Shown piece after piece: positions 1 to 6,883 of a stretch of DNA of 18,047 nt. Position numbers and translations under genes: made by a program. Under the pieces are notes generated by a model. That model saw only the letters and a program-made list of their open reading frames with translations, had not been told where the DNA came from and did not search any database. Source of the DNA: UBA1822 sp963634795. Its GTDB lineage: Bacteria; Bacillota; Negativicutes; Veillonellales; Dialisteraceae. Within the stretch, counting starts at the first letter, position 1, and each line of letters begins with the position of its first letter. The stretch is from NCBI GenBank assembly GCA_963634795.1, contig CAVHDO010000018.1, positions 1-18,047 of the forward strand, written 5' to 3'.

Positions 1-126
1 GCGTACCTGCACTGCTAACTGCTCACTACTCACTGCTAACTTTTATTGGCGCGGCACCGGCGAATTTTGCACAGGCGGGCCCCCTTGCGCATTGCTTTGC
101 GATTCCGTAACAAATTAAGTTGAAAA
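1..126. repeat. Left copy of ~126 bp terminal inverted repeat
   Basis: Read as reverse complement, bases 17912-18037 match this segment with roughly a dozen differences. It has two parts: a heptad block (about 13-42; units of the type AGTTAGC/AGTGAGT on the opposite strand) and a ~85 bp GC-rich tail (about 45-126) with no ORF. The right copy runs on into a GCGCTTCGCGC mini-hairpin; the left copy is cut by the window edge at that point. Nothing in it looks like a transposase end or a tRNA. It is an interspersed repeat of unknown function and a plausible place for an assembly to break. Confidence 0.85.
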
Positions 127-183
127 CAGAGCCGTTTCAGTCAACAGAAACATCTTTGTACTTTACTTTATTTTCACAGCCCC

Positions 184-246
184 TTGATAAAGCTTGATAG
201 GGCTTGATAGCATGCTTCATTATCAAGCCTTTTCAAGCTTTATCGA
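184..246. repeat. Imperfect palindrome of CTTGATA/TATCAAG units in the lpxA downstream gap
   Basis: Arms 184-209 and 221-246 are 26 nt each with about three mismatches and an 11-nt loop, giving a long stable hairpin. The arms are built from CAAGCCTTTT-like words, the same family as the tandem repeats at 6636-6835; two more CAAGCCTCTT units lie at about 293-312. It sits past the end of lpxA and could end or protect that transcript, but there is no clear T-run, so terminator activity is unproven. The rest of 127-358 holds no supported gene; a heptad C block (ACGGTAA ACGGAAA ACGG) lies at 336-354. Confidence 0.6.
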
Positions 247-358
247 AAAAGGCAAACAAAAAAGGCTTCAAAAGTAGTGTTTGCTGCCATCAGCAAGCCT
301 CTTCAAGCCTCTTAGTGTTTGTAAAATATTGAGATACGGTAAACGGAAAACGGTTTCT

Positions 359-1171
359 TTATCTCTCCCTCGTCCGGCAAAGGCCTCTGTCGCAATTCCG
401 GAGGAAACGGAGAAGGTGCTCGATTTCTTCCGACGCGGCGAGTTCCTGTTCCATTTCCGCGATGGCGTCGACGAGTTTCAAATTGGAACGGAAAATGAGA
501 CGATACGCTTTTTTGAGATCGTTTTTCGTTTCCGCGCTGATTTGACGACGAGAAATACCGACGCTGTTCAAGCCCACGACGCGCGCCGGATTTCCGTCCG
601 CAATGACGAAGGGACAGATGTCCTGCACGATTTTCGACATGCCGCCGACCATGGCGCCTTCGCCAATCTTCACAAATTGATGAATGCCCGACATGGCGCC
701 GACGACGGCGTAGTCCTCAATGATTCCGTGCCCGGCGATGCCGGAATAACCGGAAATGACGATGTGATTGCCGATACAACAATTGTGCGCGATGTGGGTA
801 TACGCTTGCAACATATTGTACGAGCCGATGCGCGTCTCGCAATTTTCGCCCGTCGCGCGGTGAATCGTACAAAATTCGCGAAGCTGATTGCCGTCGCCGA
901 TCACGACGCTGCTGTATTCGCCCTCGTATTTCAAATCTTGGGGATCTTCGCCGATGACGGCGCCGGGGTACACGTGATTGTTTTTCCCCATGCGCACATT
1001 TTTCGCGATGACCGCATTGGCGCCGATGATCGTGCCCTCGCCGATTTCACAATGAGGGCCGATGACCGCGAACGGACCGATGACGACATTTTTGTGAATG
1101 ACGGCGGTGGGATCGACGCTGGCTGTGGCATGGATTTCTGGATCCATATTTTTCACGATTGAAAATTCCAT
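359..1171 (-). CDS. lpxA: Acyl-ACP--UDP-N-acetylglucosamine O-acyltransferase LpxA
   Basis: LpxA moves an R-3-hydroxyacyl chain from acyl carrier protein to UDP-GlcNAc, the first step of lipid A synthesis, in the cytoplasm. The protein is almost entirely left-handed beta-helix hexapeptide repeats (for example VVIGPFAVIG, GEGTIIGANA, KIGEGAMVGG), followed by a short helical C-terminus. The HIAHN segment holds the catalytic histidine (E. coli His125 equivalent). Length (270 aa) is normal for the family. A GTG nine bases upstream opens the same frame, but GGAAAGG lies 8 nt before the ATG at 1171, so that ATG is preferred. It is the last gene of lpxC-fabZ-lpxA. The last few residues (TRER) run into repeat-like DNA, and the usual later lipid A genes do not follow in the window. 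Confidence 0.96.
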   Translation of the reverse strand: MEFSIVKNMDPEIHATASVDPTAVIHKNVVIGPFAVIGPHCEIGEGTIIGANAVIAKNVRMGKNNHVYPGAVIGEDPQDLKYEGEYSSVVIGDGNQLREFCTIHRATGENCETRIGSYNMLQAYTHIAHNCCIGNHIVISGYSGIAGHGIIEDYAVVGAMSGIHQFVKIGEGAMVGGMSKIVQDICPFVIADGNPARVVGLNSVGISRRQISAETKNDLKKAYRLIFRSNLKLVDAIAEMEQELAASEEIEHLLRFLRNCDRGLCRTRER

Positions 1172-1257
1172 TGTTCTCACCTTTCCGTGGATATTTTTTG
1201 AGATTGAAACATTGCTTACTATATATTCCGAAAGGAAACACAGGAAATCAACAGCAA

Positions 1258-1311
1258 AATTTGCGAGTTTCCCGGAAAATACAATTTTTATCTCCGAGAA
1301 GCTCGCAAATT
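1258..1311 (-). promoter_or_regulatory. Strong hairpin between fabZ and lpxA
   Basis: Arms 1258-1276 and 1293-1311 match at 17 of 19 positions (outer part AATTTGCGAG / CTCGCAAATT) around a 16-nt loop. It lies in the 172-nt gap between the fabZ stop and the lpxA start. In the minus-strand RNA the stem is followed by TTTTG, so it may act as a partial terminator or attenuator, or as an mRNA processing or stability element that sets lpxA below fabZ. Function is inferred from structure and position only. Confidence 0.55.
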
Positions 1312-1343
1312 CATTCCGATTTCACTGATTTACTTGCTTTTGC

Positions 1344-1796
1344 TTATTCTTTCTTGGAATCTTCCGTGGGATCCATGAGGAAAAACATGAAATCCGCGCT
1401 GGCTTTCAGCGTGCCGTCCACATGGCTCTCGCAATGCACGCGTCCCATGCGGCCGTGGACACGCTCAATCTTGGCGCGCATGACCATGACATCCCCGGGC
1501 ACGACCGGCGAGCGGAAACGAACCTTGTCCATCCCGGTGAACATTGGAATCAGTCCGCGATTTTCTTCCGGATATTGCAAGCAGACGCCGCCGACTTGCG
1601 CCATCGCTTCACAGATGAGCGCGCCCGGCATAATCGGTTTCCCCGGAAAATGCCCGGTGAATTGCGGTTCGTTCATTGTGACGCATTTGATGCCGACCGC
1701 GTAATCCATCGGGACGAGTTCCGTGATTTTGTCCACCAGAAGAAACGGGTAGCGATGCGGCAAAATATCCATAATTTCTGTGACGTCGAGTTCCAT
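1344..1796 (-). CDS. fabZ: 3-hydroxyacyl-ACP dehydratase FabZ
   Basis: FabZ dehydrates 3-hydroxyacyl-ACP during fatty acid elongation; it competes with LpxA and LpxC for the hydroxyacyl-ACP pool, which is why the genes sit together. The hot-dog fold motif TGHFPGKPIMPGALICEAMA is complete, with catalytic His49 and Glu63 in the 150-aa product. The frame opens five codons earlier at 1811, but those codons contain AGGAGG, which lies 6 nt before the ATG at 1796 and is clearly the ribosome binding site, so the shorter start is chosen. The gap to lpxC is only 36 nt, supporting one transcript. Confidence 0.96.
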   Translation of the reverse strand: MELDVTEIMDILPHRYPFLLVDKITELVPMDYAVGIKCVTMNEPQFTGHFPGKPIMPGALICEAMAQVGGVCLQYPEENRGLIPMFTGMDKVRFRSPVVPGDVMVMRAKIERVHGRMGRVHCESHVDGTLKASADFMFFLMDPTEDSKKE

Positions 1797-1832
1797 GAGA
1801 GTCCTCCTCATTACAATTTACAATAATGATTG

Positions 1833-2666
1833 CTATTTATTTTTTATTTGCAACAATTTTTCGGAAAGGGCGCCGTTCAAAGCGTGGCTTCCGTTCACGG
1901 CGATGATATGGGCCGAGAGCGGTCCCACGAGAGAAATGTCACCCAAAATATCCAAAATTTTATGGCGGACGAGTTCATCCGGCCAATGTAATTCCGAAAG
2001 GCAACCGTCCTCGGAATAGACCACGGCATTTTCCGTCGTGCCGCCTTTTCCGAGTCCCATTTTTCGCATGGCTTCGAGTTCCCAAGTGAAACCGATCGTG
2101 CGCGCGGCCGCGATTTCTTTTTGATACGAATCGGGGTCAATGACGATGTCTCGCATTTGCGTGCCGAGCATCGGATGCGGATTGACGGATGTATAGGTGA
2201 TGCGAAGGCCGTCGTAGGGAAGCGCCGCGATGAATTTTTGTCCGTCATACACGGCGACGGATTGCGAAAGCGTCAAAATCTCACGCTCTTTTGTCTGAGC
2301 GGCGCTTCCTGCTTTTTGAATCATTTCGACAAAAGTTTTCGCGCCGCCGTCCGCGACGGGAGGTTCCGGGCTGTCCATTTCAATCAGACAATTATCGATT
2401 TCCATGGCGTAAAGCGCGGAGAGAACATGCTCGACGGTGAAAACTTTCGCGTCCCCGCAGGAGAGCGTCGTCGCGCGATTCGTATCCGTCACAAAATCCG
2501 GATGCGCCGCGACGGTCGGTTTCCCGGCCAAATCGGTCCGACAAAAAACAATGCCGGTATCTTCCGGCGCCGGTCTCAAAGTCATGCAGACCGGAAGGCC
2601 GGAATGAAGCCCATTCCCCGAATAAGAAACGGCCTCTTGCAAAGTGTGTTGGGTTCTTTTTAACAT
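1833..2666 (-). CDS. lpxC: UDP-3-O-acyl-N-acetylglucosamine deacetylase LpxC
   Basis: LpxC is the zinc amidase that removes the N-acetyl group from UDP-3-O-acyl-GlcNAc, the committed step of lipid A synthesis. Zinc ligands are visible: His80 in VEHVLSAL, and His235 and Asp239 in RHKILDILGD; the general-base region Glu79 and the C-terminal His261 in GSHALNG are also present. At 277 aa it has both LpxC domains and lacks the long C-terminal tail of proteobacterial forms. AAGGA stands 4-5 nt before the ATG. It is first in lpxC-fabZ-lpxA, with a likely promoter at 2832-2860 and a leader of about 160 nt that includes heptad repeats. Its presence is strong evidence for a diderm cell. Confidence 0.97.
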   Translation of the reverse strand: MLKRTQHTLQEAVSYSGNGLHSGLPVCMTLRPAPEDTGIVFCRTDLAGKPTVAAHPDFVTDTNRATTLSCGDAKVFTVEHVLSALYAMEIDNCLIEMDSPEPPVADGGAKTFVEMIQKAGSAAQTKEREILTLSQSVAVYDGQKFIAALPYDGLRITYTSVNPHPMLGTQMRDIVIDPDSYQKEIAAARTIGFTWELEAMRKMGLGKGGTTENAVVYSEDGCLSELHWPDELVRHKILDILGDISLVGPLSAHIIAVNGSHALNGALSEKLLQIKNK

Positions 2667-2683
2667 AAAATCCTTTCATTGGA

Positions 2684-2780
2684 AACCGTTTTCCGTCGTC
2701 CGTTTACCGTTTACCGATCCTCTCATCTCATATCAAGCGAAGTCACTCACGCACGGTTAACGGATTACGGATAACGGACA
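2684..2780. repeat. Inverted pair of four-heptad blocks (CCGTTTA / ACGGATA family)
   Basis: The left block at 2684-2717 reads in 7-nt steps as CCGTTTT, CCGTCGT, CCGTTTA, CCGTTTA, CCG. The right block at 2753-2780 reads ACGGTTA, ACGGATT, ACGGATA, ACGGAC, so it is the inverted counterpart. The 35-nt spacer contains ATGAGATGAGAGG-like sequence (minus strand) shared with other gaps in the window. The block lies in the predicted lpxC leader. Related blocks are at 336-354, 8619-8650 and 8685-8710. Confidence 0.8.
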
Positions 2781-2831
2781 CCAAAACAAATCGCCTCACT
2801 TGGGGCGACCGTCAAAAATGCCTACCGTCTC

Positions 2832-2860
2832 ATTGTACCCGTTTTCCCACCATCGTGCAA
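2832..2860 (-). promoter_or_regulatory. Probable sigma-70 promoter for lpxC-fabZ-lpxA
   Basis: On the minus strand TTGCAC (2860-2855) is followed after exactly 17 nt by TACAAT (2837-2832), both close to consensus. Transcription would start near 2825 and run through a small hairpin (TCGCC/GGCGA, 2791-2808) and the heptad repeats before lpxC. The start has not been mapped; the leader hairpin could modulate expression. Confidence 0.6.
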
Positions 2861-2880
2861 ATGAAACAGGGCCAATGATT

Positions 2881-4260
2881 TTATTTCCCGACGCAAAAAC
2901 GGCTGAAGATGGCGTGAAGCAGGTCTTCGTCCACGGTTTCGCCCGTGATTTCTCCCAGCAACATGTAGGCTTCCGTGAGGTCGACAGTGATGCAATCGGC
3001 GGACAATTTCCTTTCGGCGGCTTCTTTGGCGCGTGTCACCGCCGACAGCGCGCGGCGCACGAGGTCTTCGTGGCGCAAATTCGTCAAAAGGAGAGTGCGC
3101 CCGTCGTCGATATCCTGCAGACCGGCCGCTTTTTGCAAGGCCGTTTCCAATTCTGCGATTCCTTCGCCCGTTTGCGCGGAAAGAGGGAGCACGGGCGCGT
3201 CGGGAAGGATCTCCCGCAACTCTTTTTCGGAAACGGCGCGGGGAAGGTCGGATTTATTGAGAAGAAGCAACGATTTTTTGCCGGACAGTGCCGCGAGAAG
3301 CGCACGGTCTTCTTCCGTGAGCGGCGCCGATGCATCGAAAACGGCCAGAATGAGATCCGCCGTTTCCATGGATTTTTTCGCGCGCTCGATTCCCATTTGC
3401 TCGATGCGGTTGTCCGTCTCGCGGAGACCGGCGGTGTCCATGAGAATGACCGAAGCACCGCCGACGCGAATCGTTTCTTCTATCGTGTCACGTGTGGTGC
3501 CGGGAAGCTCAGTCACGATGGCGCGCTCTTCGGCCAAAAGGGCATTCAGTAGACTGGATTTCCCCGCGTTCGGACGTCCGACGATGGAAACGCGCAGGCC
3601 TTCTTTAATGATGCGCCCATTTTTTGCGCGGGACAGCAACGCGGCCAGTGATGTCTCGATGTTCGCGAGCGCCGCAAGCGTTTCCTCTCTCGTCGGCTCT
3701 TCCAAATCTTCTTCCGGATAATCGATGGTGACTTCGAGCGAGGAAATGAGGTCGGACAATGCTTGGCGCGTGTCTTTCACGTAACGGGACAGCGCGCCCG
3801 TCAGATGGCTTTCGGCTTGCAGGAGGGCAGTGCGATTTTTCGCGGTGATGATGTCCATGACAGCTTCGGCTTGCGCGAGATCGAGGCGCCCATTCAGAAA
3901 CGCGCGCTCGGTGAATGCCCCCGGCTCCGCGGGAAGCGCTCCGGCGGCAAAAGCGAGGGCCAGCGTCTCGGAGAGCGCCGCGGAAGAGCCGTGAATTTGC
4001 AATTCGACGACGTCCTCTCCCGTGTAGGAATGCGGCGCGGGCATGTACACGGCCAGTCCTTCATCGACAGCCCGCACGCCGTCCGTCACATGGCCGTAAT
4101 ACAGAAACCGCGGCTTGGCGTCTTGCAAATTTTTCAAATTTCGGGCGCAAAAAATGCGCGAGGCAACAGCCAGGGCATCGTTTCCGCTGATGCGGAGAAT
4201 GCCGATACCGCCCTCTCCCGGCGCCGTCGCGATGGCCGCAATGGTGGTGTCTTCGTACAT
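2881..4260 (-). CDS. mnmE: tRNA uridine-5-carboxymethylaminomethyl modification GTPase MnmE (TrmE)
   Basis: MnmE works with MnmG to modify the wobble uridine U34 of several tRNAs, using methylene-tetrahydrofolate and GTP. The 459-aa protein shows the N-terminal folate-binding domain (start TIAAIATAPGEGGIGILRIS), a helical domain, and an inserted G domain with P-loop GRPNAGKS (228-235), G2 GTTRDT (254-259), G3 DTAG (275-278) and G4 NKSD (335-338). The C-terminal CVGK supplies the family's essential cysteine (Cys456). AAAGGAG precedes the ATG by 4 nt. MnmG, its usual neighbour and partner, is not in this window. An inverted-arm repeat element lies just upstream (4309-4545). Confidence 0.98.
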   Translation of the reverse strand: MYEDTTIAAIATAPGEGGIGILRISGNDALAVASRIFCARNLKNLQDAKPRFLYYGHVTDGVRAVDEGLAVYMPAPHSYTGEDVVELQIHGSSAALSETLALAFAAGALPAEPGAFTERAFLNGRLDLAQAEAVMDIITAKNRTALLQAESHLTGALSRYVKDTRQALSDLISSLEVTIDYPEEDLEEPTREETLAALANIETSLAALLSRAKNGRIIKEGLRVSIVGRPNAGKSSLLNALLAEERAIVTELPGTTRDTIEETIRVGGASVILMDTAGLRETDNRIEQMGIERAKKSMETADLILAVFDASAPLTEEDRALLAALSGKKSLLLLNKSDLPRAVSEKELREILPDAPVLPLSAQTGEGIAELETALQKAAGLQDIDDGRTLLLTNLRHEDLVRRALSAVTRAKEAAERKLSADCITVDLTEAYMLLGEITGETVDEDLLHAIFSRFCVGK

Positions 4261-4308
4261 AGGACTCCTTTATTTTAAGAGATGATAATATGCTTTGTTT
4301 TATACGCA

Positions 4309-4545
4309 CATAGCCATCGAGACATCAGACGATCAGACGTCAGACGTCAGATATCTTGCTTCGCTTTTTGTATCAGATGCAAAATTGCCTCAGGATAAAA
4401 ACAAAAAACCGTGCACAAATATCCCTTTTATCGATAACTTTTTCCAAAAGCGCCGAAGGCATTTAAAAAAATCGTCGCGAAGCGACACCGCTTTCCGTCT
4501 GACGTCTGATCATCTGATGTCTGACATCTGCATCTCCATGAGATA
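4309..4545. repeat. Composite inverted-arm heptad element, copy 1
   Basis: The left arm (4318-4354) is made of AGACATC, AGACGATC, AGACGTC, AGACGTC, AGA. The right arm (4497-4541) is the inverted equivalent. The core holds a perfect GTCGC-GAA-GCGAC hairpin (4474-4486) followed by ACACCGC. The outer flank on the mnmE side (CTATGTGCGTATAAAAC on the minus strand) resembles the outer flank of the copy before the Eis-like gene. With its flanks this element fills most of the 329-nt gap between the fur-like gene and mnmE; no gene is seen here. Confidence 0.8.
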
Positions 4546-4562
4546 GAAAAGTCCATCACGCC

Positions 4563-4600
4563 GCTCCAAGCTCCAGGCTCTCAGCTCTTTTAGCTCTTTT
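4563..4600. repeat. Heptad block, GCTCCAA family, at the end of the Fur-family gene
   Basis: In 7-nt steps it reads CGCTCCA, AGCTCCA, GGCTCTC, AGCTCTT and then a shifted TTAGCTC unit. It abuts and slightly overlaps the stop codon region of the Fur-family gene, so the gene's 3' end may have been shaped by the repeat. Related blocks occur at 10272-10306 and, as GGAGCAT units, at 17828-17848. Confidence 0.65.
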
Positions 4601-4979
4601 CTTTACAATCTTGGCAGAGGCCGCAGATGGTCGTCTTGGACACGTCGATGGAAAAGCCGTCCTCTTCCCCCGCCGAACGAATCAGGCGTTCGGCAATGTC
4701 CTTATCCAGATGACGCGTGTTTCCGCATTTTTCGCAAATGAGATGCAGCCTGTTGGCACAGAAATAGCGGTATTTGCTTTCGCGCGGTTTGTCACCGGTC
4801 GAGCGAGCCAGATACCCTTCCTTCTCCAGGAGAAGAATATTGCGATAGACGGCACTGATGCTGATCGGAAAACGCGCCGTCCGATTGAGCTCTTCGGCGA
4901 TGTCCGCCGCGCTGAAATTTTCGTCCGGATGCGCGCTGAAAAATGACAGCAAATCCCGCCTTTGTCTCGTCATATACAT
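4590..4979 (-). CDS. Fur-family transcriptional regulator with reduced metal site
   Basis: The 129-aa protein has the Fur layout: an N-terminal winged helix with the recognition helix region SISAVYRNILLLEKEGYL (40-57), then a dimerisation domain with two CxxC pairs, Cys82/Cys85 and Cys122/Cys125, that form the structural zinc site. The usual His-rich stretch before the first CxxC is reduced to one His (RLHLIC, His79), and the conserved His of the late GF-x-I-x-x-H motif is Ser114 here. It may therefore sense something other than Fe in the normal way, or be a PerR/Zur-like variant; the class cannot be assigned. AAGGAGG lies 7 nt before the ATG, and a good promoter is at 5009-5037. It is probably monocistronic. 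Confidence 0.85.
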   Translation of the reverse strand: MYMTRQRRDLLSFFSAHPDENFSAADIAEELNRTARFPISISAVYRNILLLEKEGYLARSTGDKPRESKYRYFCANRLHLICEKCGNTRHLDKDIAERLIRSAGEEDGFSIDVSKTTICGLCQDCKEKS

Positions 4980-5008
4980 GGCAGAGCCTCCTTCTTTTTC
5001 ATGGTTTT

Positions 5009-5037
5009 ATTATAGACAGCCGCTGCCTGTTTGTAAA
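5009..5037 (-). promoter_or_regulatory. Promoter of the Fur-family gene
   Basis: On the minus strand TTTACA (5037-5032), 17 nt, then TATAAT (5014-5009). It ends 30 nt upstream of the start codon. The spacer contains ACAG...CTGT inverted arms, a possible operator for autoregulation, though no canonical Fur box is seen. Confidence 0.65.
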
Positions 5038-5758
5038 TGGGAAACAAAAAAGCTTCTTCTCACCTCCTGAAACCAAAAAGGCCGTCCGTCTCGATTTTTC
5101 CTATGATTTAATCTCGATATTTCGCTTATTTGTGCGAATTTTACGTCCTCTCATTTTGTCCGTTTCCGGTGTACGGGAAAAGAAATTTGAAAATCAAAAC
5201 GCTTTGCCATCAGCGAAAGAGAATCCATTTTTCGTGAAGTTATTCACAGGTACTCACAGATTTATTCGCAACTCAAGCAAATTCAGATGACAATATGGAT
5301 TTCATGCCGTTCTTTTTCTCTTGTACTTTTGAAATGTACACAGAACTCTGTGGGTAACTGTTGATAACATTTCGAAAATTAATTTCTTCTCTTTCAAAAA
5401 AATCTTGATTGCAAGCGAAAATTTTCGGCATTGAAATTCTTCGTTCCATCGGTGACGGATGTGAAATGTCCTTGTGAATAAAAAGAGAGAAAACGAATAT
5501 CGAAACCCCCGTATACACACACTGAAAAAATCGCTTCCTTTCGTTTTGGGCGACAAAATATTTTTTTACTCTGTTTATTGCCCGGGAACAACCGGATTTT
5601 CTTCGGCCGCCATGCCGGTTTCCAAAATCAATGCCCCGTGATTTGCCATATATGATAGAATAATAAAATAGTAAATCGAAAATTTTGAAATCGGCGCAGA
5701 ACCATTGCCCATCAAGCAGCAGACAAAATGAAAGCGCCGGAAAGGAACCAAAAACAGA
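5038..5758. other. AT-rich intergenic region with DnaA-box-like words
   Basis: No convincing gene is seen in this ~720-nt gap. It is clearly richer in A and T than its flanks. TTATTCACA, which fits the DnaA box TTATNCACA, occurs at 5240-5248 and inverted at 5473-5481. Near matches are TTATTCGCA (5262-5270), inverted TTACCCACA (5349-5357) and inverted TTATCAACA (5359-5367). A CACAGA-AC-TCTGTG palindrome lies next to this cluster. The gap also separates minus-strand genes from a plus-strand gene. A replication-origin role is possible but unproven, since no dnaA, dnaN or parAB is nearby. Confidence 0.4.
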
Positions 5759-6637
5759 ATGGATTTCAAACCGTTTCAAATAGAGGATCGAGATTTTATC
5801 GACGAATTTTTCGGAGAGCATCATTACGAGCAAGCGGATTGTTCTTTCGCGACGCTGTTTTTGTGGCAGGAAGCTTACGGGACTCGTTGGGCCGCGGAGA
5901 ATGATACGCTTTTTATTCGCGCGGGAAGCGGGAAGGATACATTTTTTATGCCGCCCTTTTGCAAGGAAGGGGCCGATTTTTCAAAAGCGCTGGACGCCGT
6001 CCGCGCCGAACTTTCCGCCGAGGGGCTCCCGTTTCATATCAAATCGGCATCTCCGTGGGTGAAGGAGCAAATGGAAGCGGCGCATCCGGGGCGCTACGAT
6101 TTCACGACAGATCGCGACAATTGGGAATATGTGTATCGGACGCAAGATTTGCTGACGCTGCCGGGAAAAGCGTTTCGCATGAAAAAAAATCACTTGAACG
6201 GATTTTTGCGCCAATATTCCGATTATGTTTACGAGCCGGTGACGAAGGAAAACACAAAAGAAGCGGCGCAGGGCATCTCGGAATGGTTCGCCGCCCGCGG
6301 ACATATCGAAGAGGAGGAGCGCGCCATCGCCCAAATGCTGGCGAATTGGGAAGCGCTGTCCATGAAGGGCGCCGTCATTCGTATTTACGGAAAAGTGGAA
6401 GCTTTCACGGCGGGGACGCTTTTGAACGAGCGCGTCGCCCACATTTTCTTCGAGAAAGCGAATCCGGACATCCGCGGCCTCTACCAAGCGATCAATCGCG
6501 ATTTCCTCTCGCACGAATTTGCGGAAACGGAATTTGTGAATCGCGAAGAAGACATGGGCGTCCCGGGCCTCCGCCAAGCCAAAACGGAATACAACCCGGA
6601 TCATTTCGTGGAGAAATATGATGTGAGGGACAGATAA
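5759..6637 (+). CDS. Stand-alone LPG synthase C-terminal domain (DUF2156) protein
   Basis: The protein (292 aa) matches the soluble C-terminal domain of phosphatidylglycerol lysyltransferases (PF09924, formerly DUF2156), a double GNAT-like fold that transfers aminoacyl groups from tRNA to lipids. Typical segments are NWEYVYRTQDLLTLPGKAFR followed by a KKNHLNGFLRQY stretch, and near the C-terminus FVNREEDMGVPGLRQAKTEY. There is no membrane domain, so it is a cytoplasmic stand-alone member, common in Firmicutes and of unproven substrate. Upstream AAAGGAA is about 11 nt from the ATG, a rather long spacing. Its coding strand is slightly G-rich, unlike the C-rich plus-strand genes after 12.9 kb. 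Confidence 0.85.
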   Translation: MDFKPFQIEDRDFIDEFFGEHHYEQADCSFATLFLWQEAYGTRWAAENDTLFIRAGSGKDTFFMPPFCKEGADFSKALDAVRAELSAEGLPFHIKSASPWVKEQMEAAHPGRYDFTTDRDNWEYVYRTQDLLTLPGKAFRMKKNHLNGFLRQYSDYVYEPVTKENTKEAAQGISEWFAARGHIEEEERAIAQMLANWEALSMKGAVIRIYGKVEAFTAGTLLNERVAHIFFEKANPDIRGLYQAINRDFLSHEFAETEFVNREEDMGVPGLRQAKTEYNPDHFVEKYDVRDR

Positions 6638-6835
6638 AGCTTGAAAAGGTTTGATGGTGGCGGAGCACTTTCACGCCCTTTCCTCATCTTGCCTTTGTCG
6701 CCAAAGCTTGAAAAGGCTTGATGGTGGCGGAGCACTTTTGCGCCTTTCCCTATCTTGCCTTCGCGTCAAAGCTTGAAAAGGCTTGATGACAGTACAAGCC
6801 TTTTCAAGCCTTTTCAAGCCTTTTCAACCCTTTCA
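6636..6835. repeat. Three tandem ~66 bp repeats ending in CAAGCCTTTT decamer array
   Basis: Units begin with AAAGCTTGAAAAGG at 6636, 6703 and 6768 (periods 67 and 65). The first two share TTTGATGGTGGCGGAGCACTT-like interiors, and the third dissolves into four 10-nt CAAGCCTTTT repeats (about 6792-6830). The first unit begins at the stop codon of the upstream gene. The decamer array is inverted relative to the AAGCTTGAAAAGGCTTG heads, so the block can fold. The same words form the palindrome at 184-246. Confidence 0.85.
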
Positions 6836-6840
6836 AACCA

Positions 6841-6880
6841 AAAAACTGCGAACAAAAATTAAAATCATTTTGTTCACAGT
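6841..6880 (-). terminator. Intrinsic terminator of the RluA-family gene
   Basis: The minus-strand stem ACTGTGAACAAAA pairs with TTTTGTTCGCAGT (arms 6868-6880 and 6845-6857, one mismatch) and is followed by TTTTT (6845-6841). It lies four nt beyond the stop codon. Confidence 0.8.
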
Positions 6881-6883
6881 CTT

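Noticed and set aside
4318..4354. Regular short repeats suggesting a CRISPR array
   Set aside because: Units are 7-8 nt with no spacers, arms are inverted pairs, and there are no cas genes.
5050..5070. AGGAGGTGA on the minus strand upstream of the fur-like promoter
   Set aside because: No ATG, GTG or TTG at a workable distance leads to a plausible frame.
5273..5833. 186-codon minus-strand frame in the AT-rich gap
   Set aside because: Its product has no recognisable domain, is low in complexity typical of translated AT-rich DNA, overlaps the start of the DUF2156 gene and lacks a ribosome binding site.
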